Assembly (NCBI GenBank): GCA_036365455.1
Contig: JAWQUS010000002.1
Coordinates: 5,022,001 to 5,086,000 of the forward strand
Origin: Macrosoma leucophasiata
Taxonomy: Eukaryota; Arthropoda; Insecta; Lepidoptera; Hedylidae
Direction of reading: 5' to 3'
Length of the DNA stretch: 64,000 bases
Shown piece after piece: positions 41,601-46,040 of this stretch. The notes under the pieces were generated by a model, which saw only the letters and a list, made by a program, of their open reading frames with translations, was not told where the DNA came from and did not search any database. The position numbers and the translations under genes were made by a program. How positions within the stretch are numbered: position 1 is the first letter of the stretch; every line of letters starts with the position of its first letter.

Positions 41601-43219
41601 GGTTTCGAACCGCACATAAGGCCTCCGACAAGGTTTAATGACTGCTATCTATCGATATCAACCGAGACCGACAGCATAACGTGCCCTCCGCAGCACGGAA
41701 ATGCGCATTTTAACATGCCACTAGCGGTCAATCATCGCACACCCGACCGCGCCCGTATTGCCTAACCCAGCAGATCTCTTGCGATCCACACCACACTTCA
41801 TTACCACAGAAATATTCGAACCGAATATGTTCGGCATCAAAACCGAATAATTCGGCCAAATACGAACAGTGGAAAAGATACCGAATATGCCGAATACCGA
41901 ATACCAACCGAATATTCGGTGCATCTCTAGTAATAAGGTACGAATAGAATAGACACGTCCCGCCCGATTTTTCGCCTCACCCAACCACCTCTCCTCTTAT
42001 GGGCGACGTTTGGTATTCTCTACGTGCTACGCACACAGGTGCACATGTAAATACACATCACTGATTGATGTCTTTGTAATAGAGACCAAATTAAGCGTTT
42101 GTATGGAATTTTGGCGGAGTATCCACGGTGTGCTTGTGGTTAGAGCTCTAGTGATTGAGCTAAATGGTAGTGTTCAGCACTATCGTGTTCCAGGTGGTAA
42201 TGTACGGTCCTGTAAATTACAACACTTAGGCGATTTACACACTAGACCGCGCGCCGCTTCGGATTGCGGTAGAGCTGAGTAAACTTGTCCGCGCGGTGCG
42301 GTAGTCCGGGGCGGTGTAGCGTAAAAGTGTAAATAGTATCAACGTATTTAATAGAGGGGCCAAGCGACATGAAATCCGCTTCAGCACTACCGCGGTGGCA
42401 CGCGATCCCGTGTGGGAAACGCCATAGGCATTACAACTTAGGTCTCAGGAGTGGCAACGCGGGTGTAAAAATGGGTTTGATGTAGGTGTACGTTTATGGG
42501 CTACGATATTACTTACCATTGATATGAACTATGTACTTATTTGCAAATTCATGACAAAAATCTTTTTGTTAAAGATTATTTATGTAGTATGCATACTATG
42601 GCATCAGAAATTTTTAAAAATAGATTGAAATTTTACTCGGTAAAATTTCCATTATAATTTTCTACATTTTATTCTAAACTTAAATATGTATAATTCTGTT
42701 GGATGAATATGGTACGTTATGGATAAGGTTCTTACAACAACATAACTAGTGAACGACTGACACATTTCCCTCTTGCGTATCCCATCTGCGCAATAAAATC
42801 GCCTTCTTCGCGGCAACCTGCACCTTTCTTTCTTTCTTATTAAATAGATGTATTACGTCTTATCGCTTATTGGAGATTTCTTCTAAACAGATACCTATTT
42901 AAAGAAAACTGAAATACCGTAGGTACATTATATAACATCGCTCACTTTGGATTTGTTACTTACTACGGAACGCTGATGCGTTTAGGATGAGAGATTGTTT
43001 GTTTGTTACATATGAAACAGGAATCAAAATCTAATGTTAATGTCTCATTGTCCTCAGACTGCGTCTATTTCGAGACGTCGTCGACGTCTCCGTACCAGAT
43101 CCGGCGGATAGAGGAACTGAACAAGACGGCGACCGGCAACGTGGAAGCAAAGGTCATGTGCTTCTACAGGCGGCGGGACCTGCCGAACCCCCTCATACAG
43201 TTAGCTGATAAGCATCAAA
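8602..43219 (+). CDS. MTA1-like: MTA1-like (metastasis-associated protein family), first two coding exons
   Basis: MTA proteins are scaffold subunits of the nuclear NuRD complex, bridging HDAC and the Mi-2 remodeler module. Two coding exons are visible, 8602-8629 and 43058-43219, separated by a 34,428-bp intron. Joined, they read [20 protein letters not shown], then [19 protein letters not shown] and [11 protein letters not shown], ending LADKHQ. This is the N-terminal BAH domain start shared by all MTA proteins. Splicing is GT-AG (gtaagt; cctcag; gtgagt) with matching phase 1. The family's ELM2, SANT and GATA-type domains are not in the window, so at least 20.8 kb of intron 2 follows. The family usually has Tyr after the GD; here the codon is TGC (Cys). 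All mobile elements right of about 9 kb lie inside this gene. Confidence 0.92.
8900..9175. promoter_or_regulatory. CpG-dense start of MTA1-like intron 1
   Basis: This stretch, densest around 9060-9160, is much richer in CG dinucleotides than its AT-rich surroundings, with many CGG, GCG and CGC triplets. It lies just downstream of coding exon 1. It may be a promoter-proximal regulatory element, but no specific site was recognised. Confidence 0.35.
9655..9800 (+). repeat. Family A repeat, 3' fragment
   Basis: Starts 'tatggcctcgtaataactat' (subfamily II) and carries 'ctgcagttatcacttaacat'. It lacks the 5' half and a clean poly(A). Confidence 0.6.
10015..10215 (+). repeat. Dispersed repeat with 'cgaagtcggttaaaaa' end
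   Basis: Contains 'attgagaacctcctcctttt' and ends 'tttcgaagtcggttaaaaag', a phrase I recognise as common in Lepidoptera repeats. Class not assigned. Confidence 0.4.
10447..10755 (-). repeat. Family A repeat, near full-length (subfamily I)
   Basis: The minus-strand copy runs from 'ttactggtggtagagctcca' to a poly(A) of about 12. A full 5' end and the subfamily I markers (acggctctgtaatttccggc, cacagaggcataacacc) are present. Confidence 0.8.
11712..12968 (-). mobile_element. mariner transposon, inactivated copy 1
   Basis: Terminal repeats TTAGGTTGGGGAAAAAG and CTTTTCCCCAACCTAT, with TA duplications at 11710-11711 and 12969-12970. About 93% of its length aligns by eye with the copy at 50551-51809, in opposite orientation. 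The TIRs and encoded protein fit the cecropia subfamily, the group that includes Hsmar1. Confidence 0.93.
11890..12787 (-). pseudogene. mariner transposase pseudogene (copy 1)
   Basis: Mariner transposases cut and paste their element using a D,D34D catalytic triad. The frame opens at the ATG (12785-12787) with MSESNE and then meets a stop at codon 8. A second stop replaces the Trp after GDEK (near 12318). A deletion of about 28 nt, relative to copy 2, lies before HHDNARPHT near 12095. The helix-turn-helix region ([17 protein letters not shown]), [32 protein letters not shown] and [11 protein letters not shown] are all readable across frames. The C-terminus is degraded. It cannot make an active enzyme. 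Confidence 0.92.
13500..13578 (+). repeat. Family A repeat, 3' fragment
   Basis: Carries 'tgtctataggctgcagtcat', 'cacttaagatccatgtgaat' and a short poly(A). Only the last ~80 bp of the family remain. Confidence 0.6.
13618..13890 (+). repeat. Family E dispersed repeat
   Basis: Starts 'ggagtcgggacgtgacgatc' and ends 'ggacatctttcggctgaaat' plus gattatg, a 3' end commonly seen in Lepidoptera retroposons. The same family is at 63838-64000 and, on the minus strand, at 15095-15290. Shorter pieces are at 38755-38815, 40030-40080 and 54545-54605. Confidence 0.6.
13942..14230 (+). mobile_element. tRNA-derived SINE, family B
   Basis: Has pol III boxes: A box tagcctagtgg and B box ggttcgattcc, spaced as in a tRNA. 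The body includes 'gcccggagagatgtcaacag', and the 3' end 'cctaccccttcggggattac' has a small hairpin (cccc ttc gggg). Related copies are at 36041-36290, 40692-40919, 50232-50495 (minus), 56041-56135 (minus) and 62217-62580 (minus). Confidence 0.8.
14491..14739 (+). mobile_element. Helitron-like non-autonomous element
   Basis: Starts TCTACACAAATAAATAAAAT and ends 'cgcgggcacagctag', inserted between A and T. A second copy at 18067-18381 shares both ends. The internal 'gctggaccgattttggcggg' is a phrase widespread in Lepidoptera repeats. Confidence 0.65.
15095..15290 (-). repeat. Family E dispersed repeat, partial
   Basis: Minus-strand copy of the family described at 13618-13890; it shares 'gaacaatggcggttaaacca' and the cgggacgtcacgaccc end. 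Confidence 0.5.
15941..16222 (+). repeat. Family A repeat, full-length reference copy (subfamily I)
   Basis: About 280 bp, from 'ttactggtggtagagctcca' to a poly(A) run. The 5' end holds a palindrome, gagctcc-agtgac-ggagctt. Hallmarks are 'gtaggcaccaccgcattacc', 'cgctaaatggtagtgtt', 'aggtggtaatgtacggccct' and 'ctgcagtcatcacttaacat'. The poly(A) end and lack of inverted ends suggest a SINE-like retroposon. However, no convincing tRNA-type A and B boxes were found, so its origin is open. At least 26 copies or pieces lie in this window, in both orientations. Confidence 0.8.
16568..16692 (+). mobile_element. 125-bp hAT-type MITE in tandem unit 1
   Basis: Ends CAGAGGTTCCCAAACT and TTTGGGAATCACTG, flanked by 8-bp duplications atttacgg (16560-16567 and 16693-16700). 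The CAG start, the 8-bp duplication and the GGTTCCCAAAC-type end are typical of hAT elements. Confidence 0.88.
17051..17175 (+). mobile_element. hAT-type MITE in tandem unit 2
   Basis: Same element and same atttacgg flanks as in unit 1, exactly 483 bp downstream, so it was copied with the array rather than inserted again. Confidence 0.88.
17534..17658 (+). mobile_element. hAT-type MITE in tandem unit 3
   Basis: Third co-amplified copy, 966 bp from the first. Unit 4 has a single atttacgg at 18013-18020, which is the unoccupied site. Confidence 0.88.
18067..18381 (+). mobile_element. Helitron-like element inside tandem unit 4
   Basis: Second copy of the element at 14491-14739. It starts TCCATACAAATAAATAAAAT and ends 'gcgggcacagctag'. 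It splits unit 4 between 'cacttcattc' and 'ttttagtctaaaaacatg', so it is younger than that unit. Confidence 0.65.
18549..19005 (+). repeat. ~100-bp tandem subrepeat next to the 483-bp array
   Basis: Units begin near 18552, 18631, 18731, 18831 and 18933, each with a 'tgacaatgatcagtgacgc'-like start, 'atgagaacagtcctc' and 'ccttgcaaaccggtaaaaa'. The first spacing is 79 bp and the rest about 100 bp. The unit start is shared with the middle of the 483-bp unit, so the two arrays have a common source. Confidence 0.85.
19373..19652 (-). repeat. Family A repeat, full-length (subfamily I)
   Basis: Complete minus-strand copy from 'ttactggtggtagagctcca' to the poly(A)-side 'ccacttccataacat'. Few differences from the reference copy. 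Confidence 0.8.
20036..20345 (-). repeat. Repeat bounded by 'agggttccg' / 'cggaaccct', containing a family A piece
   Basis: 'gctgagggttccgt' at 20041 and 'ctcagtacggaaccctg' at 20327 face each other as inverted ends. Between them is a degraded minus-strand family A copy (20105-20265, subfamily II marker 'tgtgatagttattacggggc'). Confidence 0.45.
20590..20710 (+). repeat. Dispersed repeat fragment
   Basis: 'ggggttccgtatctcaaaag', then repeated gtctgtct and 'tttgaaatttggtagac', phrases typical of Lepidoptera repeats. Class not determined. Confidence 0.4.
21209..21408 (+). mobile_element. PIF/Harbinger-like MITE
   Basis: Ends GGGCGATATTCACAGACCGT and GCGGTCTGTGAATCTCACTC, with a 3-bp TGA duplication at 21206-21208 and 21409-21411. 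A relative lies at 52914-53142 with TTA duplications. The superfamily is inferred from the 3-bp duplication and G-rich ends. Confidence 0.7.
21591..21760 (-). repeat. Family A repeat, 5'-truncated (subfamily I)
   Basis: Poly(T) at 21591-21600, then the minus-strand 3' part of family A up to 'aaattacagggccgtaca'. It lies 88 bp left of the LTR element. Confidence 0.7.
21849..22214 (+). repeat. 5' LTR of the gypsy-type element
   Basis: Starts TGTAAGAATCATGC and ends 'ccgccattcttata'. It should hold the promoter; 'gtatttaaatgc' near 22010 is a possible TATA box. I found no difference from the LTR at 27780-28145. Confidence 0.93.
22215..22227 (+). promoter_or_regulatory. Primer-binding site (tRNA-Leu type)
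   Basis: 'tcagaagcgggat' directly after the LTR is complementary to the 3' part of insect-type tRNA-Leu, offset a few bases from its CCA end. It overlaps the gag-pol ATG at 22226. Confidence 0.65.
22226..26983 (+). CDS. Gag-Pol polyprotein of the LTR retrotransposon
   Basis: One 1585-codon frame with no stop. It makes the capsid-like Gag and the protease, reverse transcriptase, RNase H and integrase needed to copy and insert the element. Order seen: a basic Arg/Ser-rich N-terminus; a Gag region with [16 protein letters not shown]; three CCHC zinc knuckles from about residue 354; protease at D452-F-G-S; reverse transcriptase with YMDD at 877-880; RNase H with Asp1026; integrase zinc finger (HHCC), then catalytic D1298, D1357 and E1393 (35 residues between the last two); and a C-terminal segment with [10 protein letters not shown] and [11 protein letters not shown]. 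Gag and Pol share one frame, so no frameshift is needed. The protease motif has Phe where Ser or Thr is usual. The start at 22226 is the first ATG after the LTR. AT-rich codon use contrasts with the GC-rich host exons. Confidence 0.96.
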   Translation: MNSDIQSNVAEIQQSRRREKSRHHKRSRQRSTSSSNSSATTDSEQPRRKRRHRRHHDNHRRRQEKKKSRRKLRHENPSEARGYTQLLQNNEVFHQDDGTMTPPRPMHTATAAATFEPQGPREGLPRQPSIAAVASSAHPQREENFNGISTNLNTSVSFNVTDFAQLLQSLTKSSNNFSFDKNIIPVFDPSQKNQRIESWLAKVNQCANIYHWSDEQTAHYALPKLGGHAKKWYEGLQSILMTWSEWQEKLSRAFPSESNYGALLTDMLERRMRIGESIDEYYYDKMVLLNACDISKKKAVDCLIHGIDDRMIRASASSARLQDPEDLLKFLKDLCRETNYKMRPKMNTVSELICHRCNKPGHRATQCRNDIEVTCYNCKEKGHISSKCPKPIIKCSNCSYIGHTSSECRQRKPNSNHRMEKRTLLTEASKSDSKYYKDVIINGSIKVKAFIDFGSDCTLVTKSFVDENLLSMDKNNLPNIRGFGNSVYVPVGIVTFTLNIGEITAAINSYVVEDSLLSTTILIGQNFTERSDLLVIKTSDTLEFLKRENKMELYNLPIENESNTKIVLKIVSDVSINQVDMVNCVDETGRTSSILIESSDRISHDKHYGVFGGIYDLRQGSCQLMIYNMKKLPLLLKSGSTLARAQIVIDAKHRNHMNVNAISQTSKLIPISTEEIKLNESLNTDQKESVIMLINKYRECFAMNLSELGCTDVSEMEIVLSDQTPVVYRPYRLSFSERQKVRDMVQELLDNDIIEESTSSYASPIILVSKKDGGSRLCVDFRSLNRKTVKDHFPMPRIDDQLDLLNGNKYYSSLDLASGYYQIPMRNDCKYLTAFITPDGLYQFKKMPFGLVNSPSVFQRTINKILGNTRFDSALAYMDDILVPGKNFDEEFNRLEKTFQLIKNAGLTLNIKKCNFFKENLEYLGYEISQSGIRPGTAKIDAVQNFPTPKNCHEVRQFIGLASYFRKFIMNFASIARPLTDLTRKNCTWTWGIEQEDSFQKLKESLIQRPLLDIYDPRKITYLHTDASKVGLGGILMQKEKENTPLRPIAYFSRKTSPDEQNYHSYELETLAVVASLQRFRVYLIGIKFVLVTDCNALRATFIKRDLMPKIARWWIILQEYNFDIEYRPGCAMSHVDALSRNPHSCAASISDNFPSVLHITQEDWLLSIQLEDSESKRIRSILEDKQLSDVLEVKKNYVIKNNRLYRKINDELKWVVPKSARFQLCKLNHDDIGHFGVEKTLSKIQKDFWFPKMKRFITKYVQSCIECAYSKEPTGPKEGLLHPIYKIDRPFDTVHIDHLGPFVKSNKGYSYLLVLVDGFTKFCMLKPLRNLKSRPTIIALEDIFTIFGFPNRLISDQGTSFTSHEFKTFCKDSQIRHILNAVSSPRANGQVERYNRTVLDALTAYTDKMGEKNWDKVLGKLQWGLNNTLNKGIGKAPSEAMFGIQLLSKGDNIFAHILEKTRSIKDIQEVREEVSSHIEKDQEIQKARYDRSKIKARTYQVGDLVKILKPVQHNDGKSKKLLPKFVGPLRISKILKNDRYEVSSIKGSNITQKDYCNVWAADKIKPWISIAYENSSSSDQSNSE
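27126..27560 (+). repeat. 12-copy hairpin tandem repeat in the LTR element
   Basis: Twelve units of about 37-40 bp between the gag-pol stop and the 3' LTR. Each has the core gagtgtcgatagatccactc, in which CGAGTG and CACTCG can pair around a 10-nt loop. The spacers come in two types: 'gattgagatttggttgcga' in earlier units and 'gatttagtttaagttttga' in later ones. The outermost units are the most diverged. Confidence 0.93.
27767..27779 (+). promoter_or_regulatory. Possible polypurine tract
   Basis: 'aggaaaggccgag' immediately before the 3' LTR is purine-rich except for two C, in the position where plus-strand priming occurs. A weak match. Confidence 0.4.
27780..28145 (+). repeat. 3' LTR of the gypsy-type element
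   Basis: Same length as the 5' LTR (366 bp) and no difference found by reading. It is followed by the TATA duplication at 28146-28149. Confidence 0.93.
29010..29262 (+). repeat. Family A repeat (subfamily I), short internal deletion
   Basis: Starts at 'caccagtgacggagctcgcg' and ends in a poly(A) with later aataaataaaa. About 20 bp are missing after 'cactatcgtgttc' (the ccggtcaggtggtaatgtac part). Confidence 0.75.
29555..30116. mobile_element. TIR element with self-complementary ends
   Basis: About 53-bp terminal inverted repeats, GGTCTTGGGGCGTTTCGG... at 29555-29607 and its complement at 30064-30116. Each terminal repeat is itself a hairpin (GGCGTTTCGGTCCGC paired with GCGGACCGAAACGCC). The interior holds more partial copies of the same motif (29627, 29686, 29979, 30014-30045) and no gene. 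The target duplication is unclear. Superfamily not assigned. Confidence 0.85.
30210..30282. repeat. Nested hairpin, probable MITE relic
   Basis: 'ttcacactg' and 'cagtgtgaa' form an outer stem, and 'cgtgaat' and 'attcacg' an inner one, around GC-rich sequence. Resembles a decayed TIR element. Confidence 0.4.
31015..31214 (-). mobile_element. Lep1-like non-autonomous Helitron
   Basis: On the minus strand it starts TCTAAAATTATAAAGCTGAA then gagtttatttgct, and ends 'cgaagccggcgcgggtcgct' plus AG. CTAG is at 31015-31018. Close to the copies at 4625 and 52028. Confidence 0.7.
31227..31325 (-). mobile_element. Helitron 3' end fragment
   Basis: CTAG at 31227-31230 followed on the plus strand by 'ctgtccgggtgaacttcgta', the 3' end of a related element. 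The 5' part is missing. Confidence 0.4.
31536..31865 (+). mobile_element. TIR MITE, CATAGAGCAACAC family, copy 1
   Basis: Ends CATAGAGCAACACGGGCCA and TGGCCCGTGTTGCTCTATG. The flanks aaattaat and tgattaat match at six of eight bases. A GC-rich right end and a (ca)n tract lie inside. Other copies are at 56349-56617 and 63132-63428. Confidence 0.8.
33020..33630 (-). mobile_element. LINE 3' tail, interrupted by a MITE
   Basis: Minus-strand copy of the tail at 52398-52636, ending in 'atgtttcttatcttatctta'. It holds a perfect 12-bp hairpin (gtcaggtacctt/aaggtacctgac). The MITE at 33252-33590 splits it. Confidence 0.65.
33252..33590. mobile_element. PIF/Harbinger-like MITE inside a LINE tail
   Basis: 339 bp with ends GGGGTCGTTCATAAATTACG and cataatttatgaacgacccc, and TTA duplications at 33249-33251 and 33591-33593. 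The uninterrupted relative at 52.4 kb has a single TTA at the matching place, which proves the target duplication. Confidence 0.88.
33982..34183 (-). mobile_element. Lep1-like Helitron, degraded
   Basis: Minus strand: starts TCTATACTAATATTTTAAAG then ctagagttttgttt, and ends 'gacgaagtcgcgggcacggc'. The CTAG end has decayed. Confidence 0.55.
34216..34397 (-). mobile_element. Helitron-like non-autonomous element
   Basis: Minus strand: starts near 'tactaatattataaatgcga', then gtctgtctgtctgttacc, and ends 'accgcgggcaacggctag'. CTAG at 34216-34219. Same group as 1145-1330. Confidence 0.6.
34540..35130 (+). pseudogene. CR1-like LINE remnant with internal deletion
   Basis: A reverse transcriptase piece ([20 protein letters not shown], then [20 protein letters not shown]) is followed after about 110 bp by the very C-terminus ([20 protein letters not shown]). 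The intervening catalytic region, including the YxDD box, is gone. The C-terminal phrase is typical of CR1-type LINEs. This remnant cannot be active. Confidence 0.75.
35270..35390 (-). mobile_element. Lep1-like Helitron, truncated
   Basis: Shares 'tagttcttgagattaacgtg' and 'aactattcagcttta' with the 31-kb copy. Only the 5' half of the element remains. Confidence 0.5.
35565..35866 (+). mobile_element. LINE 3' tail, diverged relative
   Basis: Shares 'gaaaaccagcgtcagg', 'acctttttgg' and 'gagacaca' with the tails at 33 and 52 kb, and has a shorter hairpin at the same place (gtcaggc/gcctgac). Ends in a (ttcaa)n microsatellite. Confidence 0.5.
36041..36290 (+). mobile_element. tRNA-derived SINE, family B
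   Basis: A box 'tagcctagtagtagc' and B box ggttcgattcc. The body matches 13942-14230; the 3' end is changed after 'gtaaccggtgaatcg'. Confidence 0.72.
36959..37045 (+). repeat. Family A fragment (subfamily II-like)
   Basis: 'ttcagcactatcgtgttccg' and 'gttagatggtattat' identify a middle piece of family A. Confidence 0.5.
37410..37520 (-). repeat. Family A fragment, diverged
   Basis: 'aagcatgcagttcacat' and later 'cacacaaaaacatgac' match the minus-strand 3' end of family A. Confidence 0.45.
37780..37890 (+). repeat. Dispersed repeat fragment
   Basis: Shares 'gacggcactagtctacttca' with the complement of the segment at 57660-57780. No class assigned. Confidence 0.4.
38232..38500 (-). repeat. 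Family A repeat, full-length (subfamily I)
   Basis: From poly(T) at 38232 to 'gctctaccaccagtaa'. Small deletions around the ctgcag and gtgctgaac segments. Confidence 0.78.
38850..38970 (+). repeat. Family A repeat, 5'-truncated (subfamily I)
   Basis: Starts inside the element at 'tatttccggcacagaggcat'. The 3' end runs straight into a family C fragment. Confidence 0.65.
38971..39055 (-). repeat. SINE family C, 3' fragment
   Basis: 'aaaatacgcttgcactcaca', then 'gtagatataaacctgtgtc', matches the complement of the family C 3' end (39326-39515). Confidence 0.5.
39326..39515 (+). mobile_element. tRNA-derived SINE, family C
   Basis: A box ttagtccagcgg and B box ggttcgatccc, then 'atatttgtttcgggtctggg' and a T/A-rich 3' end. 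Other copies are at 63521-63726 (minus) and 39901-39955 (minus, head only). Confidence 0.75.
39901..39955 (-). repeat. SINE family C head fragment
   Basis: Complement of the tRNA-like head: 'gacccggttagtccagcggt' on the minus strand. The body is absent. Confidence 0.55.
40223..40512 (-). repeat. Family A repeat, full-length (subfamily I)
   Basis: Complete copy from the poly(T) to 'ctaccaccagta', with a short 'atta' duplication near 40393. Confidence 0.8.
40692..40919 (+). mobile_element. tRNA-derived SINE, family B, 5'-truncated
   Basis: Retains the B box ggttcgattcc, 'tgaaatcctttattcctggt' and the 'cccttcggggattacaggcg' 3' end. The A box is missing. Confidence 0.68.
41199..41929. mobile_element. 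hAT-type non-autonomous element rich in CCGAATATTCGG
   Basis: Ends CAGTGATGCGCCGAATA and TATTCGGTGCATCTCTA. Flanking 8-bp duplications are gtaataat (41191-41198) and gtaataag (41930-41937). Both subterminal regions are packed with CCGAATA/TATTCGG motifs. The middle (41450-41760) is unrelated, including 'cgtcccactgctgggcac', a common Lepidoptera repeat phrase. Confidence 0.8.
42133..42230 (+). repeat. Family A fragment
   Basis: 'ggttagagctctagtgattg' is joined to 'gctaaatggtagtgttcagc', with the part between deleted. It ends before the 3' half. Confidence 0.55.
42234..42338. repeat. GC-rich inverted repeat, possible MITE relic
   Basis: 'atttacac' and 'gtgtaaat' bracket about 90 bp rich in gcgc and cgcgg runs. 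No duplication identified. Confidence 0.3.
43058..43219 (+). CDS. MTA1-like: MTA1-like coding exon 2 (BAH domain start)
   Basis: Encodes 54 residues of the BAH domain, including [18 protein letters not shown] and [20 protein letters not shown]. The acceptor is cctcag and the donor gtgagt; the exon is in phase 1 at both ends. The exon is GC-rich (many CGG/GCG codons) against an AT-rich intron. The open frame upstream of 43058 is intron. Confidence 0.96.
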
Positions 43220-43566
43220 GTGAGTACTTGTTGGTAATCGAGTGATCAATGCGAATCTATAGGAACATGTTTGGAAATGTTGTGCTTTATTTTGTAAGCC
43301 TGCGTTCGTATAACTGCCGCTGTTTGTAGGCTCACTGGTATTCAAATTCCTATGAAAATCAAGTCACAGTAACTCTCGTTCCCTGACGGTGGCTGATAAT
43401 AGGTGTAGTGCAAACAAAGTAATATTAATAGAGTAATATTTGACATGTTTTCGGTCCCAAAGATTTTAGGAGTGATCATGAATCAAACGGATTTGAGGGG
43501 GAAGGGTCATGATTTGACGAAATATTGTATAAATTTAAACGAGTTGTTTGTTTGAGATGTACGATT

Positions 43567-43580
43567 CCCCCCCCCCCCCC
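43567..43580 (+). repeat. Homopolymer run of 14 C
   Basis: Fourteen consecutive C, unusual in this AT-rich intron and a likely spot for length polymorphism or sequencing error. Confidence 0.9.
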
Positions 43581-43904
43581 ACAATCGCGCCTGCTTACAC
43601 TTACGTTATTCGATCTTTGCTTTAAAGGCCTAATGTAAAATGCGGTGCTCCAAAGAGTTATTGTCCACTCTTACTTGATGAACAGAAGTAGTGTATGAGA
43701 AACTCTGAAAGGCCACTTCTTAAAACCAATGTAAATATGAACCATAAATATGTGATTGCATATCTCATAAAAACACACTTATGTCACTCTTTGAAGCTAT
43801 GTAAACATGTGTTATCAAGACTACATATTTACAAGTCCAATGAAAAGATTTATTTTTAATGTTTAGTTATGTCAAAATAATAATAAAAATACGTGAGAAT
43901 CACG

Positions 43905-45530
43905 AATGAACCCTTGCGGAAAGTATACACTTACGGGGAGTAAGTGTATACTTTACTTTAACATAGTGGCGTTTTCGAACAAGCTCTTGAGCACCTCGAT
44001 GTATCGGTAGTCGACTTGGCACCTCTGGAGTGACTAGCACAGTCCAAATCTCGACCGAATCGAAGGCTTTCTCATAGTCCACAAACGCTAGACATAGGGG
44101 CTGGTTATACTCTTCTGTCTTCTGTATATCCTGCCGCAGCGCGTGTATGTGATCTATGGTGCTAAAACCTTTACGGAATCCCCGGCTTGTTCGGGAGGCT
44201 GGAAGTCGTCGAATCTACGAGATAGACGGTTCGTAATCACTCTCGAAAACACCTTATAGACGTGACTTAGAAGTGCGATGGGCCTATAGTTTTTAAGAAG
44301 GCCACCCTTTTTAAATAACAGTACCACCAGACTTCGTGCCACGCCTGTGGCGTTTTGTCCTCGGATATGACGGAATTGAACATCAACTGAAGAGCTTCTA
44401 ATACTAGCCTTCCGCCCGCTTTCAGGAGTTTAGCAGTGATTCCGTCATCACCCGGCGCCCTGTTGTTCTTGAGCTTTTTGAGAGCCGTACTAATCTCGTC
44501 TAGACTGATGTCCGGGATATCTTCGGTGGTGTAGTGTCGGGTCAGTCCGGCTCTAGGACCTGCTGCCGGACTGTTAACAGGTGGTCGCGCTGTCGCGTAC
44601 AACTGTCCGTAGAACCATTCGATCTCTTCTGCAAGCTCAGGTTTCGACGATACGATTCTGTCGTCCTCTGTCTTCAGCTTAGTCAGGCAGCTCTGTCCTA
44701 TAGATAGACTGATCTTTGGCGAATACTTTAGAGCCCTTGTTCCGCTCTATGGCCGTTTTAATACTGTCAGTATTAAACTGCGCAAGGTCGCGAGTCAGTG
44801 ACTTCGAGATCTGTCTGTTGAGCCGCCTATACACTTAAGCGTCTTCAGAAGACTTCAGAACCATACCGCGCCTCTCATCCATGAGCTTGAGAGTTGAGTC
44901 AGAGATCTTTTTGGTCTTGCTTGTGTGGCGGGTCTTAAAGCATTTAGACCCAGCTGTACGGACAGTTTCCTCAAACCTGTTGTTGTATTCGTCCACATCT
45001 AAGCAATCACTCAGGCATTCGCAGCGATTTTTAAGTTAGAGTTGGAAGCTCTCGGGGTTTTGGATTTGGGCAGATGCTGGTCGGAGCGTAGACTTCATTA
45101 ACCGGGATCTTTCCAGCTTGACATTAATATTCAGTGTGCCTCTAACCATTCAGTGATCGCTGCCGGTTTTGACCGAATTGATCATATCTCTGTGATGTCA
45201 CACACAATCCGGTCACTGGTTCTTGAAGAAAGAGTTCATTTAGAGGCTCTCTCTCTCCATGATGTCAGCCAGAGTCTGGCCCCTGGTGTTTCGTCGCCCA
45301 TATCCACTTTCAACTCATAATCACCTCGGGCGCCCAATTTCGCTATGACAACGTTTTAGTGGGTCTTAGAACTATGTATGGCTCTGGAAATGTCCTCATA
45401 CATAGTTGTGGAATGTGCGGAGGTCGGGGCGTAGACCTGTATGACTTTCAGCGAATACCGTTTGGTTATTCTGAGTATAAGGTACGCCACCCTCGACAAC
45501 ACAATCTCATTCTTGACCAGAACTCTACCA
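43905..45530 (-). pseudogene. RTE-type LINE remnant (endonuclease and reverse transcriptase)
   Basis: On the minus strand, several frames together give the end of an endonuclease domain (near 45120-45345), a linker with KLKTEDDRIVSSKPELAEEI, then reverse transcriptase phrases LKKLKNNRAPGDDGITAKLL, LLFKKGGLLKNYRPIALLSH, VITNRLSRRF and DYEKAFDSVE. This order and wording are typical of RTE-type LINEs in Lepidoptera. Stops and frameshifts interrupt it and the YxDD region is missing, so it is dead. The outer limits are approximate. Confidence 0.78.
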
Positions 45531-45796
45531 CCAGTAAATTATTTATTTTGTTGATTTTAGTTCAAAGTTTAATTAACTTCAATTTTGTTACTGACCGGTG
45601 ATTTTGTTTATAATATAGGTCAGTTATAAAATCGTTATTTCTTTTATATAATAAAATATTTCAGTTCTAATTAAATAAAAAAAGACATGCATTACTTCAA
45701 TTAAATGTTGCTTCACAGACTTTTCTTTTATCCAGATGTCACAGCCTCCAGTATTCGTTCACTATCAGTGTGACTTATTTCTGTGAGGAAGGGTCC

Positions 45797-46040
45797 CAGT
45801 AGGGACTCGAGGGTGTAGGCACCACCACATTACCGTATTCCGGTAATGTATGGGGGCCATACATTACCATATAACCGGAACACGATAATAACTATCACAG
45901 AGACGTAACAATTAAGGACTGAGGGGTGGCAACACAACATTTAGACCTGTGGTTTTTGTGTAGATATCTATAGGCTGCGGTCACCACTTAACTTACATGT
46001 GAACTGTATGCCTGTTCGCCTCGTTTCGTTATATAAAAAA
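45797..46040 (+). repeat. Family A repeat, rearranged (subfamily II)
   Basis: Contains a small internal inversion: 'ccggtaatgtatggg' is followed by 'ggccatacattaccatataa'. The 3' part has 'taataactatcacagagacg'. Confidence 0.65.

Larger units (their letters stand above)
8630..43057 (+). other. MTA1-like intron 1 (34.4 kb)
   Basis: Apart from the elements listed separately, I see nothing assignable in 9800-10010, 10757-11709, 12971-13490, 14743-15090, 15300-15940, 19655-20030, 20710-21205, 28207-29009, 30285-31014, 31866-33019, 36295-37400, 37890-38230, 39060-39325 and 42340-43057. These are AT-rich, with scattered short poly-A/T runs and no coding signal on either strand. Confidence 0.8.

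Noticed and set aside
41201..41638. A 145-codon ORF
   Set aside because: It spans the CCGAATA-rich end of a hAT-type element and an embedded repeat, and has no protein similarity.
43003..43057. An ATG upstream in frame with MTA1-like exon 2 as an alternative start
   Set aside because: A good acceptor (cctcag) lies at the exact point where family homology begins, and exon 1 supplies the conserved N-terminus. The extra residues resemble nothing.
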